A DNA stretch of 62,235 bases from CAZWCX01 sp964632945 (GTDB lineage Bacteria; Planctomycetota; MHYJ01; WSZJ01; CAZWCX01): positions 1 to 62,235 of the forward strand of contig CAZWCX010000032.1 of NCBI GenBank assembly GCA_964632945.1, written 5' to 3'. Made by a program: the position numbers and the translations under genes. Below are positions 1 through 8,718 of this stretch, in pieces. How positions within the stretch are numbered: position 1 is the stretch's first letter; every line of letters starts with the position of its first letter. A model generated the notes under the pieces. It made no database searches, had not been told where the DNA came from, and saw only the letters and a list, made by a program, of their open reading frames with translations.

Positions 1-273
1 GAGCGTCTCTGGGAAAATGCCGCCCGTGCCGAAACCCTCTTCCGCGACGCCACCGCAGTGCCCGCGCGCAGGGAATTCCTCGGCCGGGGACTCCTGCTCG
101 GCCTCGTCTTCGATCGACCCGCCCGGGAGATCCAATCCGCCCTCCTGGATCGGAGGATCCTGACCGGCACGTCGGAGGATCCCCGGGTCCTCCGCCTCCT
201 GCCCCCGCTCACCGTCGGCGCCGTGGAGGCCGACCTCCTTCGCGCCGCTCTTCTCGATGCCCCGTCCCGTTAG
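1..273 (+). CDS. argD: Acetylornithine aminotransferase, C-terminal fragment
   Basis: The reading frame is open from base 1, so the 5' part of the gene lies outside the window; about 90 C-terminal residues remain, ending at a TAG at 271-273. The visible part matches the C-terminal domain of class III PLP aminotransferases: a 'GRGLLLGLVF' strand, then 'ILTGTSEDPRVLRLLPPL', the usual ArgD ending. ArgD makes N-acetylornithine from N-acetylglutamate semialdehyde. The PLP lysine region is not in the window, so another class III aminotransferase cannot be formally excluded. The next gene is an acetylornithine carbamoyltransferase, which uses ArgD's product, and starts 10 bases after this stop. Confidence 0.85.
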   Translation, partial: ERLWENAARAETLFRDATAVPARREFLGRGLLLGLVFDRPAREIQSALLDRRILTGTSEDPRVLRLLPPLTVGAVEADLLRAALLDAPSR

Positions 274-283
274 CGAGGCCGCC

Positions 284-1282
284 ATGCCCACGCACTTCAC
301 CCATCTGCACGAACATTCCGCGGACGTCCTCCACCGACTGGCGGAGGACGCCATCCGGCTCAAGAAGTCGCCGCCGCGGGACCTGCCCCTCGCGGGAAAG
401 AGCATCGCCTTCTGCTTCATGAACCCGTCCCTGCGCACCCGCGTCTCGTTCGAGGTCGCAACCGCGGAACTGGGCGGCTACCCGGTGGTCCTGTCCCTCG
501 GCGCGGACACCTGGAAGATGGAGGTCCGCGACGGGGCTTTCATGGACGGCGCGGCCGCCGAACACGTCCGCGAAGGCGTGCCCGTCCTCGCCCGCTACTG
601 CAAGGCCATCGCCCTGCGCTCCTTTCCCGAGGGGAAAAGCTGGGAGGAAGATCGCCAGGAGCCGTTCCTGACCGCCTTCCGGCGCTTCTCGACCGTCCCG
701 GTCATCAACCTGGAATCCGCCAGCGGACATCCCTGCCAGGGATTGGCCGACCTGATGACGATCAAGGAACGCATGGAGCCCAAGGGGAGGAATTTCGTGC
801 TCACCTGGGCGCCCCACATCAAGGGGCTGCCCATGGCGGTCCCGCACACCGCCGCGGAGATCGCCGCCCTCGCGGGGATGAACGTCACGGTCGCCCGCCC
901 GGAGGGGTACGACCTCGATCCGGAAGTCATGCTTCGGGTGCGCAGGACCTGCGAGTCCCACGGCGCCCGCTTCCACGTCACGGACCAGGTCGACAAGGCT
1001 TTCGAGGGCGCCCACGTCGTCTACGCCAAGTCATGGGGATCCCTCAAGGCGTACGGCCAGGCCCCCTCCTCCGAACCGGCGTTCCGCGCCCGCTGGGTCG
1101 TCGATGAAACCAAGATGCGCCGCACGGACCGCGGCATCTTCCTGCACTGCCTCCCGGTGCGTCGGAACCTCAAGGTCACGGATGCCGTCCTCGACGGACC
1201 CTGGTCGGCGGTCATCGACCAGGCCGAAAACCGCCTGCATACCAGCAAGGCGGTCCTCCTCTGGTTGCTCGGCGGCGCGTAG
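284..1282 (+). CDS. argF': N-acetylornithine carbamoyltransferase (AOTCase type)
   Basis: 332 residues. It belongs to the ornithine/aspartate transcarbamylase fold but resembles the acetylornithine (Xanthomonas) and succinylornithine (Bacteroides) branch rather than ordinary ArgF. Visible landmarks are the carbamoyl-phosphate motif 'NPSLRTRVSFE' near residue 48, 'VINLESASGHPCQGLAD', 'YAKSWGS', 'HCLPVRRN' and a C-terminal 'AENRLHTSKAVLL' whose Lys fits the position carboxylated in AOTCase. The 'AAAEHVRE' segment keeps a Glu just before His, the feature linked with acetyl rather than succinyl specificity; this is an alignment by eye. An in-frame ATG at 257 would lie inside argD; ATG 284 leaves normal spacing. 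Product: N-acetylcitrulline. Confidence 0.88.
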   Translation: MPTHFTHLHEHSADVLHRLAEDAIRLKKSPPRDLPLAGKSIAFCFMNPSLRTRVSFEVATAELGGYPVVLSLGADTWKMEVRDGAFMDGAAAEHVREGVPVLARYCKAIALRSFPEGKSWEEDRQEPFLTAFRRFSTVPVINLESASGHPCQGLADLMTIKERMEPKGRNFVLTWAPHIKGLPMAVPHTAAEIAALAGMNVTVARPEGYDLDPEVMLRVRRTCESHGARFHVTDQVDKAFEGAHVVYAKSWGSLKAYGQAPSSEPAFRARWVVDETKMRRTDRGIFLHCLPVRRNLKVTDAVLDGPWSAVIDQAENRLHTSKAVLLWLLGGA

Positions 1283-1321
1283 TCGACCGCGACGCCCTCC
1301 CCTCATTCGAAGGAACCGGCC

Positions 1322-2257
1322 ATGCACGACTCGATCATGACGCTCAAGCACGCGATTCCCTACATCCGGCTCTACAAGGGCAAGACCTTCGTCATCAAGG
1401 TCGGCGGCAACATCCTCCAGCGGGTCGAAGTGCTCGACTCGCTGACCGAGGACGTCACGCTCCTCCACCAGGTGGGGATCCGCATCGTCATGGTCCACGG
1501 CGGCGGACCGCAGGCCACGGACCTGTGCAAGAAGCTGGGCATCGCCCCGACCATCATCGCCGGTCGCCGCGTGACCGACGAGGCCACCTTGGAGGTGGCC
1601 AAGATGGTCTACGCCGGCTCCCTGAACATCGACATCCTCACCTCCCTGCGCGGACACCAGACTCCGGCGGTGGGCATCTCCGGCGTCGACGGAAACCTGA
1701 TCACCGCCCGCCGCCGCCCGAAGCGGATGGTCGAGCCCACCCCGGGGGCGGAGCCCGTCGAGGTCGACTTCGGATTCGTCGGCGACATCGAGTGCGTCAA
1801 GCCCGGCTTCCTGGAGCACCTCCTGACCGGAAACTGCATCCCGGTCATCTCCTCCCTCGCCTGCGACGACGAGGGGACGCTCTACAACATCAACGCGGAC
1901 ACGGTCGCCCAAGCCGTCGCCGGGGCGCTCAAGGCCGAGAAACTGCTCGTTCTCACCGACATCGACGGTCTCCTGCGCGACATCAAGGTACCGACCTCCC
2001 TGGTCTCCTACACCGACATCGAAGAAGTCGAACGCCTGCGCGCCAGCGGGGCGCTCGGCGGCGGCATGCTGCCCAAGGTCGAGGCCTGCGTGCAGGCGCT
2101 CAAGAGCGGCGTGCGCCGGACCCACATCCTGAACGGCACCAAGCCCGGCGGCCTGCTGCTCGAGGTGTTCACCAACTCCGGATGCGGAACGATGATCGTC
2201 GACCGGCGGGAACGGGAAACCTACCTGGCGTCCGAATTGAAGCAGGAACCGTCATGA
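1322..2257 (+). CDS. argB: Acetylglutamate kinase
   Basis: 311 residues; phosphorylates N-acetylglutamate, the second step of acetylated arginine synthesis. The amino-acid kinase fold is clear: N-terminal 'FVIKVGGN' with the conserved Lys, 'MVHGGGPQ' glycine-rich loop, 'GISGVDGNLI', 'NINADTVAQAVAGAL' and the C-terminal 'GGMLPKVEAC' and 'HILNGTKPGGLLLEVF'. It is somewhat longer than the common 260-300 residues, with a basic/proline-rich insertion around residues 128-145. An SD-like AAGGA lies just before ATG 1322. The stop overlaps the next start (ATGA at 2254-2257), indicating translational coupling to argE. Confidence 0.95.
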   Translation: MHDSIMTLKHAIPYIRLYKGKTFVIKVGGNILQRVEVLDSLTEDVTLLHQVGIRIVMVHGGGPQATDLCKKLGIAPTIIAGRRVTDEATLEVAKMVYAGSLNIDILTSLRGHQTPAVGISGVDGNLITARRRPKRMVEPTPGAEPVEVDFGFVGDIECVKPGFLEHLLTGNCIPVISSLACDDEGTLYNINADTVAQAVAGALKAEKLLVLTDIDGLLRDIKVPTSLVSYTDIEEVERLRASGALGGGMLPKVEACVQALKSGVRRTHILNGTKPGGLLLEVFTNSGCGTMIVDRRERETYLASELKQEPS

Positions 2258-3321
2258 CCGCCATCGACCCGGTCGGCCTGCTCCAGGCGCTGGTCCGCAT
2301 CCCCTCGGACAGCGGCCGCGAAGACGCGGTCGTCGATCATCTCGAGGGTGTGTGGCGGGACGACCTCGGGTGGACCCCGGTGCGGAGCGGGCGCAACCTG
2401 TACACGATCCTCGGTGATTCCGGCCCGCTGCTGCTGTTCAATTCCCACACGGATACGGTGCCGGTGGGGGAAGGCTGGACCCGTCCGCCGCTGGGAGCCG
2501 AGATTCACGACGGACGGCTGTACGGACGGGGCGCGAACGACGCCAAGGGATGTCTGACCGCCATGATCCTCGGGGCGTGGCGCGCGTTTCGGGAGTCGCC
2601 GCCGCCGGGCCGGCTCTGCCTCGCGGCGACCTGCGAGGAGGAGATTTGCGGCAAGGGTCTGGAGATCCTCCTGCCCGACCTGCCGAGGCCGGATGCGGCG
2701 GTCGTGGGTGAGCCCACCGCCCTTCACCCCGCCGTCGCCCAGAAGGGACTGCTCCTCCTCACCTTCACCGCGGCGGGCCGATCGGCCCATGCCGCCTGGG
2801 GCGGCGGAGACAACGCCATCCTGCGCGCCCTCCGCGACATCCAGGCGCTGCAGGGGCTGCGCTTCGAACGGGAACATCCCGCCCTCGGACCCGTGACCCT
2901 GCAGGTCACGCAGATTCAGGGCGGCACACGCCACAACGTCATCCCCGACCGGTGCACCTTCGTGGCGGACATCCGCACGACGCCCGCCTACACCCCGGAA
3001 GAACTCCTCGGGATGGTGCGGGAAAAGGTCGAAAGCGCCGTCGAGGTCCGCTCGCAGCGTCTGCGGTCGGTGGACACCCCCCCGGACCATCCCATCGTGC
3101 GGGCGGCCCTCGTCGCCAATCCGGATGGACGCCCCTACGGTTCCCCGACCCTGTCGGACTGGGTCTTCCTCCGCGGCATCCCGACCGTCAAGGCGGGACC
3201 GGGCGATTCGCATCGTTCCCACACGCCCGACGAGTACCTGGAGACGTCCGAACTCGCGGCGGGCGTGGCGTTCTACGAGCGCCTCATTCGCGCGTACTTC
3301 CAGCGGGAGCCCGGCCGATGA
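2254..3321 (+). CDS. argE: M20-family deacetylase, probably N-acetylcitrulline/acetylornithine deacetylase
   Basis: 355 residues of the ArgE/DapE/CPG2 (M20) zinc hydrolase family. Metal ligands are visible: His65 and Asp67 in 'SHTDTVP', Asp96 in 'GANDAKG', the Glu cluster 128-130 in 'TCEEE', Glu153 in 'GEPT', and a late His in 'SHRSHTPDEY'. The dimerisation/lid domain lies between, around residues 165-270. The cluster encodes an acetylornithine carbamoyltransferase, so the physiological substrate is more likely N-acetylcitrulline than N-acetylornithine; that is inference from context, by analogy with the Xanthomonas pathway. Start ATG 2254 overlaps the argB stop, and its own TGA overlaps the argH start. 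Confidence 0.85.
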   Translation: MTAIDPVGLLQALVRIPSDSGREDAVVDHLEGVWRDDLGWTPVRSGRNLYTILGDSGPLLLFNSHTDTVPVGEGWTRPPLGAEIHDGRLYGRGANDAKGCLTAMILGAWRAFRESPPPGRLCLAATCEEEICGKGLEILLPDLPRPDAAVVGEPTALHPAVAQKGLLLLTFTAAGRSAHAAWGGGDNAILRALRDIQALQGLRFEREHPALGPVTLQVTQIQGGTRHNVIPDRCTFVADIRTTPAYTPEELLGMVREKVESAVEVRSQRLRSVDTPPDHPIVRAALVANPDGRPYGSPTLSDWVFLRGIPTVKAGPGDSHRSHTPDEYLETSELAAGVAFYERLIRAYFQREPGR

Positions 3322-4676
3322 AGAAGCTCTGGCAAACGACGCAATCGCTGGACGCCGCCGTCGAGGAATACACCGTCGGGGACGACCCGCGCCTGGACTC
3401 CGACCTGCTCCCCTACGAGATCTACGGGAGCCTTGCGCACGCGGAAGGACTGCGGCGCATCGGCATCCTGACGGCGTCGGAGGTCGCCGCCGTGCGCGGC
3501 GCCCTGACCCGGCTGCACGCGCGCGCGGGGACATTTGTGGTCCGGCGCGACCAGGAGGACATCCATACGGCGGTGGAGCAGCACCTGACCGAGACGCTGG
3601 GCGAAGTCGGCGCCAAGATCCACACCGGCCGCAGCCGCAACGATCAGGTTCAGGTGAACCTCCGCCTTCTGATCAAGGACCGGTTGCTGGAGATCCATGC
3701 GCGCGCCTGCGCCGCCGCGGCGGCCTGGGGCGAGTTCGGCCGCCGACACGCCGCGGTCTCCCTGCCGGGGTACACGCACCTGCAACGCGCGATGCCGACC
3801 ACCGTCGGCCACTGGGCGGCGTCCCATGCCGAGGCGATGGTGGAAGATGCCCGCCTGCTGCGCCACGCATACGAGGAGGCGGACGCTTCCCCGCTCGGCA
3901 GCGCCGCCGGGTACGGCGTTCCCCTTCCGCTCGACCGCGCGTACGTCGCGCGCCTGCTCGGATTCGCCCGGGTCCAGCGCAACACGCTCCGGGTCCAGAG
4001 CAGCCGCGCGCGCATCGAAGCCGTCGCGCTCTCCGCCGTTGCCGTGTTCGCGCGGGACCTGGGTGTCCTGGCCTGGGACCTCTCGCTCTACAGCACCGCG
4101 GAGTTCGGGTTCCTGCGGCTCGACGACGCGTTCACCACCGGCAGCAGCATCATGCCGCAAAAGAAGAACCCCGACGTCGTGGAACTCACCCGCGGTCGGG
4201 CGGCCCTCTTCCCGGGATGGGTGGCGCAATCGCTCGCGGCCGGCGCCCTCCCGTCCGGATATCACCGCGACCACCAACTCACCAAGGGGCCGCTCCTTCT
4301 CGGCCTGGAATCGGCGCGCCAGATGGCGACGATCGCGGCACGGCTGCCGGAGTCCCTCACGGTGGACGAAGCGCGCTGTCGCGGCGCGGTGACCGAGGAC
4401 ATGCTCGCGACGCATCGGGCCTTGGCGCTCGTACGCAGGGGCGTGCCGTTCCGCGAGGCGTACCGCCGCGTCGCCGCCGCCGCGCGCTCGGGCCGGGGCA
4501 AGACGCGCCCCGCCCGCCGGATCGAGCTGCCGGACTACCCGGGCGCCCCGGGAAACCCGGACTGGCGCGCGCTCGCGCGCGACCGCCGCGCCGAGGAGGC
4601 CTGGGGGCGGTCCACCCGCCGGGCCCTCGCCTCCCGGTGGACGGCGCTGCTGGACGGGGCGGCGGCGCGGGGATAG
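3318..4676 (+). CDS. argH: Argininosuccinate lyase
   Basis: 452 residues; cleaves argininosuccinate to arginine and fumarate, the last step of the pathway. Family landmarks are 'EDIHTAVEQ', 'HTGRSRNDQV', 'GYTHLQRAMPTT' (catalytic His region) and the fumarate lyase signature 'GSSIMPQKKNPD'. The start ATG at 3318 overlaps the argE stop by four bases, so this is the 3' end of a coupled arg unit. Upstream in-frame codons to 2952 lie inside argE and are rejected. The C-terminus is unusually Arg-rich. argG, argC and argJ are not in the window. Confidence 0.95.
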   Translation: MKKLWQTTQSLDAAVEEYTVGDDPRLDSDLLPYEIYGSLAHAEGLRRIGILTASEVAAVRGALTRLHARAGTFVVRRDQEDIHTAVEQHLTETLGEVGAKIHTGRSRNDQVQVNLRLLIKDRLLEIHARACAAAAAWGEFGRRHAAVSLPGYTHLQRAMPTTVGHWAASHAEAMVEDARLLRHAYEEADASPLGSAAGYGVPLPLDRAYVARLLGFARVQRNTLRVQSSRARIEAVALSAVAVFARDLGVLAWDLSLYSTAEFGFLRLDDAFTTGSSIMPQKKNPDVVELTRGRAALFPGWVAQSLAAGALPSGYHRDHQLTKGPLLLGLESARQMATIAARLPESLTVDEARCRGAVTEDMLATHRALALVRRGVPFREAYRRVAAAARSGRGKTRPARRIELPDYPGAPGNPDWRALARDRRAEEAWGRSTRRALASRWTALLDGAAARG

Positions 4677-4684
4677 GATGAACT

Positions 4685-4710
4685 CTGCGGGTCGCTTCCG
4701 CCCGCAGGAG
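4685..4710 (+). promoter_or_regulatory. Leader hairpin abutting the ygiQ ribosome binding site
   Basis: CTGCGGG (4685-4691) and CCCGCAG (4701-4707) form a perfect 7-bp stem with a 9-nt loop. The 3' arm overlaps the SD AGGAG (4706-4710) of ygiQ, 10 nt before its ATG. It could end arg transcription weakly or modulate ygiQ translation; there is no U-tract, so a classical terminator is unlikely. Confidence 0.4.
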
Positions 4711-4720
4711 ATTCACGCCG

Positions 4721-7003
4721 ATGACCTTTCCCGGCATCCGCCTTCCCGTCCTCCCCTCGCCCGCGGAGGTGATCCCCGGCAGCGAGTTCCTGCCGGCGGG
4801 ACGCACGCTGCTCGGCGACCTCCGCGCCGACCGGCGCACGCCCGACGGCTCCGCGGGACGCCATCTTCCCACGACGCGACGCGAACTCGATGAACGCGGA
4901 ATCGACCGGCCCGACGTGGTCTTCGTCTCCGGCGACGCGTACGTCGACCATCCCTCCTTCGCCAACGCCATCATCGGACGCCTGCTCGAGGCGCTCGGCT
5001 ACCGGGTCGCCATCCTCGCGCAACCCGACTGGCGCAGCGCCGAGCCGTGGCGCGCCCTGGGTCGACCTCGCCTCTTCTACGCCGTGAGCGCGGGCAACAT
5101 GGACTCCATGATCAACCTGTTCACCGCCAACCGCCGGCCCCGCAGCGACGACGCCTATTCCCCCGGCGGGCGCCCCGGCCTCCGCCCCGAGCGATCCACC
5201 AACGTCTATTGCCAACGCTGCCGCGAGGCGTTCCCCGGCGTGCCGGTGATCGCCGGAGGCGTGGAGGCCTCGCTCCGGCGCCTCGCCCACTACGACTACT
5301 GGAGCGACACCGTCCGCCCGTCGATGTTGGTCTCCAGCAAGTGCGACCTCCTCGTCCACGGGATGGGGGAACGGCAGGTCCACGAGATCGCGGTGCGGCT
5401 CGCGGCGGGCGAGACGGTCCGCGATCTGCGCAACATGCGCGGCGTCGGATACCTGCTCGGGGCCCGGGAGGAACCGCCGGCCGACGCCGTGCGGCTGCCT
5501 TCCTTCGCGGAGGTCTCCCCGCCGCCGGGCGCGCCCACCGGCCCCATCCGCGAAGAGGACCTGGCGGCCGGTCGCCGCCGCGCCGACTTCGTCGCCTTCG
5601 CGCGCGCCACGCGCCTCTTCCACAATGAAACCAACCCGCTCAACGCCCGCACCCTGGTCCAGAAGCACGGCGATCGCTGGGTCGTCATCCGACCTCCGGC
5701 CCTGCCCCTGACCCAACCGGAGATGGACGCCGTCTACGACCTGCCGTACCTGCGCACTCGCCACCCTTCGTACCGGGAGAAGATCCCGGCCGACGAGATG
5801 ATCCGGGACTCGGTGACGATCATGCGCGGCTGCTTCGGCGGCTGCACCTTCTGTTCGATCACGAATCACCAGGGGCGGATCATCTCCTCCCGTTCGCAGG
5901 AATCGATTCTGCGCGAACTGCGCACGATGAGCGCCGACCCCCGGTTCAAGGGGACCGTCAGCGACCTGGGGGGCCCGACGGCGAACATGTATCTCATGCG
6001 CTGCCTCAAGCCGGAGGTCGAGGCGATCTGCCGGCGCCCCTCCTGCGTCCATCCCACCGTGTGCAAGTGCCTGGGGACGGAACACGGTCCCCTCGTCCAG
6101 TTGATGCGGGATGCGCGCGCCATCCCGGGAGTGAAGCGGGTCAACATCGCCAGCGGCATCCGCATGGACCTCGCCCGGCGCGACCCGGAGTACATGCGGG
6201 AACTCGCCGCCCATCACGTCGGCGGCCACCTGAAGGTCGCGCCCGAGCATATCGACCACCGGACCCTCGACCTGATGAAGAAACCCGGCCGCGAGGATTT
6301 CGAGGAGTTCGCGGCCGAATTCCGGCGCGCCTCCGAGCAGGCGGGGAAGCCCAAGCAGTACCTCGTCCCGTACTTCATCGCCAGTCACCCGGGATCCGAC
6401 ACGCGCGCGATGATCGAGCTCGCCGTCTACCTCAAGCGGAACGGATACCGTCCCCGCCAGGTGCAGGACTTCATCCCGGCCCCGATGGACGTCGCCACCT
6501 GCATGTACTACGCCGGCCTCGATCCGATGACCATGCAGGAGGTCACCGTCGCGCGACAGCTGCGCGACCGGAAGATGCAGCGCGCCCTGATGCAGTTCTT
6601 CAAGCCGGAGAACTGGTACGAGGTCCGGAAGGCGCTCCTGTCGGTCGGTCGGAAGGACCTCATCGGCGACCACTGCGATGCGCTGATTCCGTCCCGCCCG
6701 CCGCGCGAGGCGCTCGAGGCGCGGCGCAAGGCCGCCCAGCGCGCATGGGCGCGCGCGGCCGCGGACACAGAGGCAGCCGGCCCGGAAGAACCCGGAACGC
6801 CGGCCCCGGCTGACCCGGTGGAGCGATCGATGGCGGTCTTCGGCGGCGACCTCGACGAGGGCGGGTACATCCACGCCGATGGGCTCACGCCGAGGACCAA
6901 CCCCGCTCTCCGACGCGGCCCCGATGCGCCCCCCGAACCCGCTCGCCCGGCAGGGTACCGCCCCGGACGTAAGACCGCCCGGAAGCGCCGTCCCGGGGAA
7001 TAG
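4721..7003 (+). CDS. ygiQ: YgiQ family radical SAM protein (UPF0313)
   Basis: 760 residues, the usual size range for YgiQ. The N-terminal cobalamin-binding-like region contains 'FVSGDAYVDHPSF' and 'NMDSMINLFTANRRPR'. The radical SAM cluster motif CxxxCxxC sits at Cys371, Cys375 and Cys378 ('RGCFGGCTFC') with 'GRIISSRSQESI' after it. 'GGHLKVAPEH' and 'VQDFIPAPM' are further YgiQ signatures. The family is widespread but its reaction is not established. The C-terminal ~90 residues are low-complexity Pro/Ala/Arg-rich. The gene follows argH by 44 bases and may be read through from the arg unit. It converges on trxB. Confidence 0.92.
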   Translation: MTFPGIRLPVLPSPAEVIPGSEFLPAGRTLLGDLRADRRTPDGSAGRHLPTTRRELDERGIDRPDVVFVSGDAYVDHPSFANAIIGRLLEALGYRVAILAQPDWRSAEPWRALGRPRLFYAVSAGNMDSMINLFTANRRPRSDDAYSPGGRPGLRPERSTNVYCQRCREAFPGVPVIAGGVEASLRRLAHYDYWSDTVRPSMLVSSKCDLLVHGMGERQVHEIAVRLAAGETVRDLRNMRGVGYLLGAREEPPADAVRLPSFAEVSPPPGAPTGPIREEDLAAGRRRADFVAFARATRLFHNETNPLNARTLVQKHGDRWVVIRPPALPLTQPEMDAVYDLPYLRTRHPSYREKIPADEMIRDSVTIMRGCFGGCTFCSITNHQGRIISSRSQESILRELRTMSADPRFKGTVSDLGGPTANMYLMRCLKPEVEAICRRPSCVHPTVCKCLGTEHGPLVQLMRDARAIPGVKRVNIASGIRMDLARRDPEYMRELAAHHVGGHLKVAPEHIDHRTLDLMKKPGREDFEEFAAEFRRASEQAGKPKQYLVPYFIASHPGSDTRAMIELAVYLKRNGYRPRQVQDFIPAPMDVATCMYYAGLDPMTMQEVTVARQLRDRKMQRALMQFFKPENWYEVRKALLSVGRKDLIGDHCDALIPSRPPREALEARRKAAQRAWARAAADTEAAGPEEPGTPAPADPVERSMAVFGGDLDEGGYIHADGLTPRTNPALRRGPDAPPEPARPAGYRPGRKTARKRRPGE

Positions 7004-7092
7004 GCCCCGCTTTCCCTCGGAGTCTCCGTCGCTTCTCGCCCTCGTCGGGCGAGCGCGCACGCAAGTCGAACCGAGACTCGCACACCCCCCGC

Positions 7093-7119
7093 GGCGCCGG
7101 GGAACGGCTTCCCGGCGCC
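7093..7119. terminator. Hairpin between convergent ygiQ and trxB
   Basis: GGCGCCGGG (7093-7101) and CCCGGCGCC (7111-7119) form a perfect 9-bp stem with a 9-nt loop. A second, 7-bp hairpin (CTCGCCC 7035-7041 / GGGCGAG 7047-7053) lies nearer ygiQ. Both sit between two convergent stop codons, so they may act as bidirectional terminators, although neither has a T-tract. Confidence 0.45.
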
Positions 7120-7156
7120 CATGCCCCCCCCCGGTCCCTCCGTCCAACGACCGACG

Positions 7157-8401
7157 CTACGTGTGGGCCTGGGCCTCGAGCCAGCGCTCCGCATCGATCG
7201 CGGCCGAGCACCCCGAACCCGCAGCCGTCACGGCCTGACGGTAGACGTGGTCCTGGACGTCGCCGCAGGCGAAGACGCCCGGAACGCTCGTGTACGTGGA
7301 CTTCCCCTTGGTCACCAGGTACCCGGCGGCGTCCGTTTCCAGCTTGCCCTGGAACAGCGCCGTATTCGGGGCATGCCCGATGGCGATGAAAACCCCCTGG
7401 ACCGGAAGGTCCTCCGTCGCCCCGTTGTTCGGATCCTGCAGGATGACCTTGATCACCCCTTCCTCGTCCGTACCGACGATCTCCTGCACCACGCGATTGG
7501 TCTTCAGGACGATTTTCGGATTCGCCTTGCTCCGCTCCACCATGACCTTGCTGGCGCGGAACTGGTCCCGGCGATGGATGATGCTGACCTTCGTCGCGTG
7601 GCGCGTCAGATAGTTGGCCTCCTCCATCGCCGTGTCCCCGCCGCCCACGACCGCGACTTCCTTGCCGCGGAAAAGGAACCCGTCGCAGGTCGCGCACGCG
7701 GAGACGCCGCGATTCATGAACGCCCGCTCACTCTCCAGCCCGAGATACTTCGCCGTCGCGCCCGTCGCGAGGATCAGAGCATCCGCCGTGTATTCGCCAT
7801 TCTCCCGGCTCTTGACCCGGAACGGCCGCCGGGAAAAATCCACCTCCACCGCGTCGTCGGTGACGATCAGCGTCCCGAATCGCGCGGACTGCTCGCGGAA
7901 TTTCTTCATCATGTCCGGGCCCGTCACCCCCTCCGGAAATCCCGGGTAGTTTTCGACGTCCGTGGTGATCATCAACTGACCGCCCGGAACGAGGCTACCC
8001 GACCCCCCGGTCCCCCCCTCGAGCATGATCGGCGCCAGGCTCGCCCGCGCGGCGTAGATCGCGGCCGTATGACCCGCCGGCCCGGAACCGATGATCAACA
8101 CTTTCGAATGGCGCCGGTCCGGATCCGCGCTCGTCGCGCCGTGTCCGTCCCCGACCAACTTCTTGGCCTGCGTGCTGTGGACCGCCCCTGCGGCGCGCGC
8201 GGCAAACACCCACGCAGCGGCCAGATGGGCATCGGTGAGCACCGGGTACTTCTCCCGGATCTGCGCGGAAGTTCGACCCTTCGAGAGCAGGTCCAACACC
8301 GCTTCCACCCGGACGGCCGGTTTCGTTCCGCGAAAGACCGGACGACCCTCGTTCCGTTGAAAATCCACTTCGATCTGTTCGTTCAGTTTCGAGTCGCTCA
8401 C
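7157..8401 (-). CDS. trxB: Thioredoxin reductase with N-terminal DUF433-like domain
   Basis: 414 residues, about 100 longer than standard TrxB. Residues ~100-410 are a complete low-Mr thioredoxin reductase: FAD motif 'GSGPAG' (105-110), 'GGQLMITTDVENYPGFP', redox pair CATC at 236-239, NADPH motif 'GGGDTA' (253-258), 'IHRRDQFRAS' and the final 'GVFACGDV' FAD segment. Residues ~10-72 look like a DUF433 domain ('GRPVFRGTKPAV', then 'IREKYPVLTDAHLAAAW'), a small helical module better known from antitoxin-type proteins. A linker of about 25 residues joins the two. Start is GTG 8401 with a strong upstream SD (GGAGGAG, minus strand). The role of the N-terminal domain is unknown. Confidence 0.9.
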   Translation of the reverse strand: MSDSKLNEQIEVDFQRNEGRPVFRGTKPAVRVEAVLDLLSKGRTSAQIREKYPVLTDAHLAAAWVFAARAAGAVHSTQAKKLVGDGHGATSADPDRRHSKVLIIGSGPAGHTAAIYAARASLAPIMLEGGTGGSGSLVPGGQLMITTDVENYPGFPEGVTGPDMMKKFREQSARFGTLIVTDDAVEVDFSRRPFRVKSRENGEYTADALILATGATAKYLGLESERAFMNRGVSACATCDGFLFRGKEVAVVGGGDTAMEEANYLTRHATKVSIIHRRDQFRASKVMVERSKANPKIVLKTNRVVQEIVGTDEEGVIKVILQDPNNGATEDLPVQGVFIAIGHAPNTALFQGKLETDAAGYLVTKGKSTYTSVPGVFACGDVQDHVYRQAVTAAGSGCSAAIDAERWLEAQAHT

Positions 8402-8546
8402 CGGCGCATCTCCTCCATGTCGGGCAGGGGAGTTTCCTCGTCCGCCGTGAAAGCGAACGGATCAGGCTCGACCCGTGCCATTCCGATCGGGGTCCCGCGG
8501 CCCCTCCGCCGGCCACGCGGACAGGGCGGAGGCTCCACGCGGCCGG

Positions 8547-8576
8547 ATCCTAAGTCCACCGGTCCTTTCTCGTCAA
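8547..8576 (-). promoter_or_regulatory. Sigma70-like promoter of trxB
   Basis: On the minus strand, TTGACG (8576-8571) is followed after 18 nt by TAGGAT (8552-8547). It lies about 145 nt upstream of the trxB GTG. Four of six -10 bases and five of six -35 bases match consensus. Confidence 0.5.
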
Positions 8577-8718
8577 GCCACCTCTGCCTCCGCGGGCCCC
8601 GTTTTCCCCTACCCTGAGCTCAACAGCCCTCCCGACGGAAGTGTTCACGGGAGCCACGGACTGTTCCATTGCCGTGACGAATGCCGGATCGGCCCGGAAT
8701 CGGTCTCCCGGGCTTGCC

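Noticed and set aside
257..283. Upstream ATG 257 as the argF' start
   Set aside because: It lies inside the argD coding region and adds nine residues not expected in the family; ATG 284 is preferred.
4535..7147. An 870-residue minus-strand open frame opposite ygiQ
   Set aside because: Shadow of ygiQ, whose CxxxCxxC and family signatures are clear.
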